A stretch of 64,000 nt of DNA from Lentinus brumalis (Eukaryota > Basidiomycota > Agaricomycetes > Polyporales > Polyporaceae). Made by a program: the position numbers and the translations under genes. The stretch is taken from the NCBI GenBank assembly GCA_001792895.1, contig MARA01000011.1:434001-498000 (forward strand), written 5' to 3'. Of this stretch, positions 58,689 through 64,000 are shown piece by piece; the first letter of the stretch is position 1; each line of letters starts with the position of its first letter. The notes under the pieces were generated by a model. It searched no databases and was not told where the DNA came from. It saw only the letters and a program-made list of their open reading frames with translations.

Positions 58689-61600
58689 ACGTACAACGAC
58701 CTCAAGGCCTACGAGTCAAGAACCTCAATTGTCGGAAGCAACCGGAAGTGCTCAAGTCACTCCTGAATACAACAGACCCCACCCAGTGGGACGTCCTGTG
58801 TCTTCAGGAGCCCCCGCACAATGTGGACCGGATGACATCGTACCGTTCTCCGCGATGGAACCTGATCCCGCCCTCTCCGGCCGCTGCCCGCAAACCTGAG
58901 GAAGTGGTTCGCAGCGTTATATACGTCAGCAACCACTTGCCTTCCGACTCGTACTCTCAAGTCAACGTCAAGACACTCGACCTCACTGCTCTCCGGTTCT
59001 CTTTCCCGGACCAGAACTTTACTTTACTATCTGTTTATAATCCTCCGAACTCTGACACTACTATCCCTTTTATTAGGACTGCTTTACGAGACCCGCTAGC
59101 CGCCTCCGTCCCCTGCATGCTTATGGGCGACTTCAACCTGCATCACCCCCTGTGGGCTGGCCACACGGCTCCGCAGCGCACCAACCGCTCTGACACGGAC
59201 ACCTTCCTGGCACTCCTCGCCGACTATGATTTCACCCTCGCTCTGGCCATAGGTACCCCGACGCACTATTCTGATGCGCACGACAGCTGGTCCACCATCG
59301 ACCTCGTCTTCACGAGTGACTCTATCGCTGACCTAGTGATGGAGTGCGACACTGACGACGGCCATGGCTCCGATCACTGTGCGGTCAACACCGTGCTCAA
59401 TCTCGAGGTTCCCATCACCCCGGCCGCACCTCGCCCGCAGTGGCGCAAGACCGATTGGGACGAATTCACACGCATGGTCGCCGATGGGTGGATGGACCGC
59501 GACATCGAGCAGCGCGCAGCCCGTGCCACTTCCACCGGTGATGTTGATTGTCTTGTTCACGATATCACTGACGTGTTTCAGGAAGCTGCAAAGAAGACCG
59601 TTCCCACCAGCACACCCAGCGACTTCTCTAAGCTGTGGTGGACACCGGAGCTCACGCGTCTCCACCAGGAGTTCAAGCGTGTGAAGAACCGCGCTGAGAA
59701 GAATAGCGCAACCGAGGCCGAGCGAGAGGCCGCCCTGATTGCTCGCCGCAAGTATCACAGCGAGATACGGGTACAACAACGCCGCCATTGGCGCACCTGG
59801 CTCAACGAAGCCACGGAACAGACGGTGTTCCGGGCGAGCAAGTATGTTACCCAGGCTCCCGAAGACGCACTCGCGGCGCGCCTGCCCGCTCTCAATCTTC
59901 CTGACGGCACGGTTGCGCGTACAGGCCTGGAAAAGCGTGACGCGCTCATGGCCCAATTCTTCCCGGTCCCTCCGTCCGCAGACCTTAGTGACATCGCTGA
60001 CACGGTCTACCCAGATCAGTTGGCTCATGACCCGGTGACCGGGCATGAGGTTTCTAGCGCAATCGCTGACCTCAGCCCATACAAGGCCCCGGGGCCATCC
60101 GGTATTCCGAATGCAGCTTTGCAACAGTGTGCTGACACTATCTCTGCAGCGTACACCTCTCTTGCGAACGCGTGCATCCGGCTGGGGTACCACCCCACTG
60201 CCTGGAAGACTTTCACGACCATCACCCTCCGCAAACCCGGCAAACCGAGCTATCTCATCCCGAAGGCATACCGCCCCATTGCTCTGGAAGACACATCAGG
60301 GAAGGTGATGGAGGCAGTGGTCGCCCGGCGGCTTGCGGCCCTTGCTGAGCAGCACGGACTCCTCCCGGCCACCCACTTTGGCGGGCGTGCTGGTCGCACG
60401 ACAACTGATGCACTGCTGTATCTCGGCCAGCGCATCAAGGACGCCTGGCGCAAGAGCCACGTCGCTACTGTCCTCTTCCTCGACATCACCTCTGCTTTCC
60501 CCTCGGTGAATCACGCGCGCCTGCTGCACAACCTGCGCAAGCGCGGCGTTCCGGAGGAGCTCGTCCGATGGATCGAGAACTTCCTGACCGACCGATGCAC
60601 GCAACTCAAGTTCGATGATTATACCTCTCCTCCCCTGCGTGCTAGCACTGGGCTTCCCCAGGGCTCTCCGTTATCTCCTATTCTCTATTTATTTTACTCA
60701 GCTGACCTCTTGGAGATTGTAGATGCTGCTGACCGGGACCGCGCTTCCGGCGGTTTCATTGACGACACAACATTTGTCGTAACTTCGCCAACCGTAGCAC
60801 AGAACATCGCCATGCTCGAGGAGCTCGATCCGCAGCTTCTGGGCTGGTCCGACCATCACGCCTGCAAGTTCGATGTGCCAAAGTTTCAAATGCTGCACTG
60901 TACTCGCAACGAGAAGAAGTACGAGGCACTCCCCCTGGTTATTGGCACCCACACGATTGTTCCATCCGACTCTGCAAAGTACCTAGGAGTGGTGGTAGAT
61001 CGGAAGCTTCGGTGGCGGGAACATGCGGACCTGGCCGTCGCGAAGGGCACCTCAGCTATGCTGGCCGTCGCGCGGTTGTCCAAGCCCACCTTCGGCCTGC
61101 CGCACAAGCACATACGCCAGCTGGTCCGATCAGTTGTCATTCCCAAGATGGAGTACGCTCTTCCCGTCTGGTACACCCCGGTACACACCCCCGCTGGCTC
61201 GAAGCGGAGAACGGGGTCAGTAGGACTTGTCAACCGTTTGGGGAAGGTTCAGCGCCTTGCAGCGCGCGTCATCTCGGGTGCGTTCAAGACGACTGCCACG
61301 GCAGCTCTGGACTACCATGCCGGCCTTCCCCCGATCGACCTGCGCCTCAACCAGACTGCCTTCAATGCTACGGTCCGACTCGCATCTCTCCCGCCCTCGC
61401 ACCCACTCCACAAGATTGTCAAGCGCTGTGCGCGCACATGCCCGAGATTTCATCACTCACCCATCCACGAACTTTTCAAGGCTTTCCCCCAAGTCCGGGA
61501 TGTCGAAACGGTCGACCCGGGTCTCGTTAATCCGACCTGGGAGAGCCCTTTTGAGGTGGTCATCGAACCCGACAAGACGAAGGCTGTCCAGCTTGTGGAG

Positions 61601-62551
61601 GAGCTGGTGCGTGGTGATGAGTTCTGTGTGTTTACTGATGGCTCTGGTTTCCAGGGCCTCATTGGCGCATCGGCAGTCGCGCACGGGAAGCTCTGCAAGC
61701 ACGTTCGGCGGGTACACCTCGGCGACGACACAGAGCACACCGTCTTCGAAGGCGAAGTCACAGGTATGATTCTCGCGCTCGATGTGATCGCGGCGGAACC
61801 GCGGGCCACGCGCGCCACTATCTTGTTGGACAACCGAGCTGCCCTCAAAGCCGTCACCCACCGCCGTGCGCGAGCAGGCCAACAGCTCGTGGAGCTCTTC
61901 CACCGCCAGTACGACCGTCTCAAGCGCAAGCGACGCACCCTGACCATCAAGCTAGTCTGGGTGCCGGGTCACTGCGACGTCGCGGGCAATGAATGGGCTG
62001 ACCTCGAAGCGAAGGAGGCCGCCACAACCGGCGAGTCAACCCCCCTCCCTCCCGCCCTTCAGCCCCTTCTCGACCTCCCCAAGAGTCAATCTGCCCTCAA
62101 GGCCGCGTACAAGAAGCAGCTCTCGCGCGACTGGAGTGCCCGGTGGGCGTCGTGCCCGCAAGGCAAACGGATGGCCAAGGACTTCGATTCATCTCCACCG
62201 GGAGGGAACCGGATCCTGCGGTGGTACAAGGACCTTCCACGCCGGCAGGCCAGCATCATCACGCAGCTGCGCACCGGACACGTCGGCCTCAACCGCTTCC
62301 TGTGTCGCATCAAGGCAGTCTCGCTGCCGCAGTGTCAGGAATGCAGGGTGGAGGAGACAGTACTTCACTACCTCCTCACGTGCCGACGCTATGACAAGCA
62401 GCGGGCGGCGCTGAAGGCGGCCATTCGGAAGCCGCTCAGCCGGCGAGTTCTACTCGGAGACCCGAAGCACCGGCAGGAGCTCCTCACTTATGTTGAAGCC
62501 ACTGGCCGGTTTGCGTCATACCTTGAAGGCGCATATCTCTTGATTAGCTGA
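58685..62551 (+). CDS. LINE ORF2: endonuclease, reverse transcriptase, RNase H
   Basis: 1288 aa. The APE-like endonuclease occupies roughly residues 1-235, with VKNLNCRKQ, the catalytic Glu in LCLQEPP, LMGDFNLHHPLW, IDLVFTSD and the final GSDHCAVN. The reverse transcriptase follows at about 480-760: KAPGPSGIPNAAL, YRPIALEDTSGKVMEAVVAR, LFLDITSAFPSVNHARLL, STGLPQGSPLSPILYLF and the catalytic GGFIDDTTFVV. RNase H lies at about 975-1110, with VFTDGSGFQG, EGEVTGMILALD, LLDNRAALKAV and WVPGHCDVAGNEWADLEAKE, keeping the acidic residues. A C-terminal zinc-like motif is CQECRVEETVLHYLLTC. No stop or frame break interrupts any domain, so the element may be competent. Confidence 0.92.
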   Translation: MNVQRPQGLRVKNLNCRKQPEVLKSLLNTTDPTQWDVLCLQEPPHNVDRMTSYRSPRWNLIPPSPAAARKPEEVVRSVIYVSNHLPSDSYSQVNVKTLDLTALRFSFPDQNFTLLSVYNPPNSDTTIPFIRTALRDPLAASVPCMLMGDFNLHHPLWAGHTAPQRTNRSDTDTFLALLADYDFTLALAIGTPTHYSDAHDSWSTIDLVFTSDSIADLVMECDTDDGHGSDHCAVNTVLNLEVPITPAAPRPQWRKTDWDEFTRMVADGWMDRDIEQRAARATSTGDVDCLVHDITDVFQEAAKKTVPTSTPSDFSKLWWTPELTRLHQEFKRVKNRAEKNSATEAEREAALIARRKYHSEIRVQQRRHWRTWLNEATEQTVFRASKYVTQAPEDALAARLPALNLPDGTVARTGLEKRDALMAQFFPVPPSADLSDIADTVYPDQLAHDPVTGHEVSSAIADLSPYKAPGPSGIPNAALQQCADTISAAYTSLANACIRLGYHPTAWKTFTTITLRKPGKPSYLIPKAYRPIALEDTSGKVMEAVVARRLAALAEQHGLLPATHFGGRAGRTTTDALLYLGQRIKDAWRKSHVATVLFLDITSAFPSVNHARLLHNLRKRGVPEELVRWIENFLTDRCTQLKFDDYTSPPLRASTGLPQGSPLSPILYLFYSADLLEIVDAADRDRASGGFIDDTTFVVTSPTVAQNIAMLEELDPQLLGWSDHHACKFDVPKFQMLHCTRNEKKYEALPLVIGTHTIVPSDSAKYLGVVVDRKLRWREHADLAVAKGTSAMLAVARLSKPTFGLPHKHIRQLVRSVVIPKMEYALPVWYTPVHTPAGSKRRTGSVGLVNRLGKVQRLAARVISGAFKTTATAALDYHAGLPPIDLRLNQTAFNATVRLASLPPSHPLHKIVKRCARTCPRFHHSPIHELFKAFPQVRDVETVDPGLVNPTWESPFEVVIEPDKTKAVQLVEELVRGDEFCVFTDGSGFQGLIGASAVAHGKLCKHVRRVHLGDDTEHTVFEGEVTGMILALDVIAAEPRATRATILLDNRAALKAVTHRRARAGQQLVELFHRQYDRLKRKRRTLTIKLVWVPGHCDVAGNEWADLEAKEAATTGESTPLPPALQPLLDLPKSQSALKAAYKKQLSRDWSARWASCPQGKRMAKDFDSSPPGGNRILRWYKDLPRRQASIITQLRTGHVGLNRFLCRIKAVSLPQCQECRVEETVLHYLLTCRRYDKQRAALKAAIRKPLSRRVLLGDPKHRQELLTYVEATGRFASYLEGAYLLIS

Positions 62552-62573
62552 GTCCCTTCTTCTCCCTTTCTCC

Positions 62574-62580
<7 letters not shown>

Positions 62581-62613
<33 letters not shown>
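62581..62613. repeat. (TC)n microsatellite in the LINE 3' UTR
   Basis: A pure TC run of 33 bases lies just 30 bases after the ORF2 stop, within a longer pyrimidine tract. Confidence 0.9.
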
Positions 62614-62616
<3 letters not shown>

Positions 62617-63045
62617 GTTTCTCCTTTCTCTATCTACTCTTTATGATATCTCGGGAACTGATTTTCTCGTTAGGCATCCTGCTTATGGGCACGCCAACTA
62701 CTCGCCACCCAATGATAATACCCCACCCTCGAGCCACTCAGTTATCTCAATCTTCGAACACCTCAACCTCTAATACATGCCGCCCGGGCTCGCTGCGTGC
62801 AGCGGCGCCCACCGCCTCAGCTGGACCGACAGTACTTACACTACGCCACTTCATCATGTTCATATTTTCCCCAGACTCCCGGGGCGCGAAGGGCTTCGCC
62901 CCGCGCACCTTCCTTGGATGGAAAGGGGGCCTTCTACCCACCTTGTACGATACATTTCATTTCGGTTCTAGCACGTCGTGGCACATGTATTAGGTAGTAG
63001 CCACATAGGCCGTAACCGGCCTGAGCGCTACTATAAAAATGGAAT

Positions 63046-63058
63046 TCATCATCATCAT
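63046..63058. repeat. (TCA)n 3' tail of the LINE
   Basis: The element ends with tandem TCA units that merge into the CATC start of the right target-site duplication. LINEs of several clades end in simple repeats instead of poly(A). Confidence 0.7.
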
Positions 63059-63073
63059 CATCTTCCCCACCTT
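63059..63073. repeat. Right copy of 15-bp LINE target-site duplication
   Basis: Identical to 57198-57212 over all 15 bases. After it the host gene resumes directly with FLAEHLRNSRHN. Confidence 0.85.
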
Positions 63074-64000
63074 CCTTGCCGAGCACCTGCGCAACTCACG
63101 ACACAACCCTAAACTCCTCGCGCTCCTGCAGGGCCTCGACCAAATTTTGATTTCTGGCCTCATGTTGTCGCCTGAAGACGAGGAGTGGATTCACAGCAAC
63201 GGCATCAGGTTGGTAAACTGTTACGGGAACACCGAGGTCGGCTCCATGCTCGTCACTCCCGTATCGAGCCTGGACACACGGAGCACAAACTCAGTGCACG
63301 CGCTCACGCCCGTGCCGGGTTCGAAGTACTTGTTTGTCCCTGTCGACGGCGATGCCGAGTTCACAGATGCCGAGGCCAGCTACGCTAACGCGAACGCGCA
63401 GCTGCTGGAGCTCATCGTTACCGCAGAGTCTCCTGACTGCCCCGACCGCTCTCTACGGCACGCGGACGGCGACTACCACACGGGCGACCTGTTCCTCGAG
63501 GTCGCGCCCGGACAGTACGTGTACCGCGGGCGGAACGACGACTGGATCAAGAGCGAGAACTCTCTCCGCTGCGACACCAAGGCGATCGAGGACAATGTCC
63601 TCTCCACATGTGCGGATCTCGTCGCGGCGTGCATCGTGACGGGCAACGGCCGCGCTTCTCCCGCACTGTTCGTCGAGCCTGCGGACGCGGGCGCGGATCG
63701 CGAGAAGCTCAGGCGCGATATTCTCCGGCGCATCCGGCCATTCCACGCCCGCCGCTACATGCACGAGCGCATCGTGTCCACCCAGTTCATCCTCGTCGTC
63801 CCCGCCGGCACGCTTCCCCGCACGGCGACCAAGGGCAACATTCGTCGGAGAGCAGTCGAGGAAGCCTTCAAGACCGAGCTGGACCGGGTTTACGGTGTCG
63901 CGCACTGAGGCCGACCTCCAAGCTCGGGTCCGGTGTGCGACCCACGTCACGGACATGCTCATTTCTATCCCTATCTATTCGCTTCTCCGCGTTCTACTCC

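Larger units (their letters stand above)
57213..63058 (+). mobile_element. Intact non-LTR retrotransposon (LINE, Tad-like layout)
   Basis: This is a 5846-bp element inserted in sense orientation. It has a 66-nt 5' leader, ORF1, ORF2 overlapping by ATGA, and a roughly 500-nt 3' UTR with a TC microsatellite, and it ends in a short (TCA)n tail. It is flanked by a perfect 15-bp duplication. The combination of zinc-knuckle ORF1, APE-type endonuclease, reverse transcriptase and RNase H is known from fungal Tad-clade LINEs; the clade assignment is inferred from layout only. Both ORFs are open throughout. The short leader leaves a slight 5' truncation possible. Confidence 0.9.
56293..63908 (+). pseudogene. 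Stand-alone adenylate-forming (ANL/NRPS-like A-domain) enzyme gene split by a LINE
   Basis: Enzymes of this fold activate a carboxylic acid with ATP to an acyl-adenylate; the substrate here is unknown. The 5' part has exons 56293-56519, 56574-57002 and 57054-57212. It carries the phosphate-binding loop FHTSGSTSGRPKLVPVS and the region CGLTRMNIFPT. At 57213 a 5.8-kb LINE interrupts the exon; the gene resumes at 63059-63908. The 3' part has NCYGNTEVGS (A5), DYHTGDLF (A7), GRNDDWIKSENSLR (A8 hinge) and TKGNIRR with the A10-like Lys. The end is close after the A domain, so no thiolation or reductase domain follows. Apart from the insertion I see no damage. As it stands the reading frame enters the LINE and stops at 57252. 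Confidence 0.8.

Overview
This window is nuclear DNA from a filamentous basidiomycete, most likely an Agaricomycete of the Polyporales type. The evidence is in the sequence: GC-rich genes on both strands broken by many ~50-60 nt introns (GTRNGT donors, CTRAY branch sites, YAG acceptors), Agaricomycete-type P450 genes, a stand-alone adenylate-forming enzyme, a HapX iron regulator with Cys-rich repeats, and fungal transposons. The order below is the best splicing I could derive by eye. Open frames that merely overlap these genes were left out.

Layout. 0.4-3.3 kb (-): an unrecognised Ser/Pro-rich coiled-coil protein with an apparent one-base break. 4.1-4.8 kb (+): CGR1 (rRNA processing). 5.2-9.3 kb (-): VPS18 (HOPS/CORVET). 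9.5-11.6 kb: a gene-free island bounded by imperfect inverted repeats and sprinkled with CCTGCAGG motifs. 12.0-17.7 kb (+): two tandem P450 paralogues. 18.4-22.0 kb (+): NRDE2. 22.1-22.4 kb: a 268-bp MITE with perfect 25-bp inverted repeats. 22.7-25.5 kb (+): BYR4/BFA1 (septation/mitotic exit). 27.7-30.1 kb (-): a single-zinc-finger protein. 30.6-31.2 kb (-): a small DUF423/TMEM256 membrane protein. 32.4-33.6 kb (+): a BTB-like protein. 34.6-37.6 kb (+): SPB1 (rRNA 2'-O-methyltransferase). 37.7-40.6 kb (-): SLS1-like mitochondrial protein. 40.8-43.6 kb (-): a GIT1-like MFS permease. 43.6-48.8 kb: a gene-poor stretch with one doubtful gene relic. 48.8-50.7 kb (+): hapX. 50.9-53.5 kb (-): a PPR protein. 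53.5-56.3 kb: intergenic.

The most striking region is 56.3-63.9 kb. A gene for a stand-alone adenylate-forming (ANL superfamily, NRPS-like A-domain) enzyme is cut in two by a full-length, apparently intact LINE. The LINE has a gag-like ORF1 with three zinc knuckles, and an ORF2 with endonuclease, reverse transcriptase and RNase H. It is flanked by a perfect 15-bp target-site duplication and carries a (TCA)n tail. Its two ORFs overlap as ATGA. Both halves of the host gene keep their motifs, so the insertion looks young.

Functionally the window is mostly housekeeping: ribosome biogenesis (CGR1, SPB1), mitochondrial expression (SLS1, PPR), vesicle fusion, cell cycle and RNA surveillance. The accessory content is the P450 pair, the adenylating enzyme, the permease and the iron regulator. 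I saw no convincing tRNA, rRNA or CRISPR.
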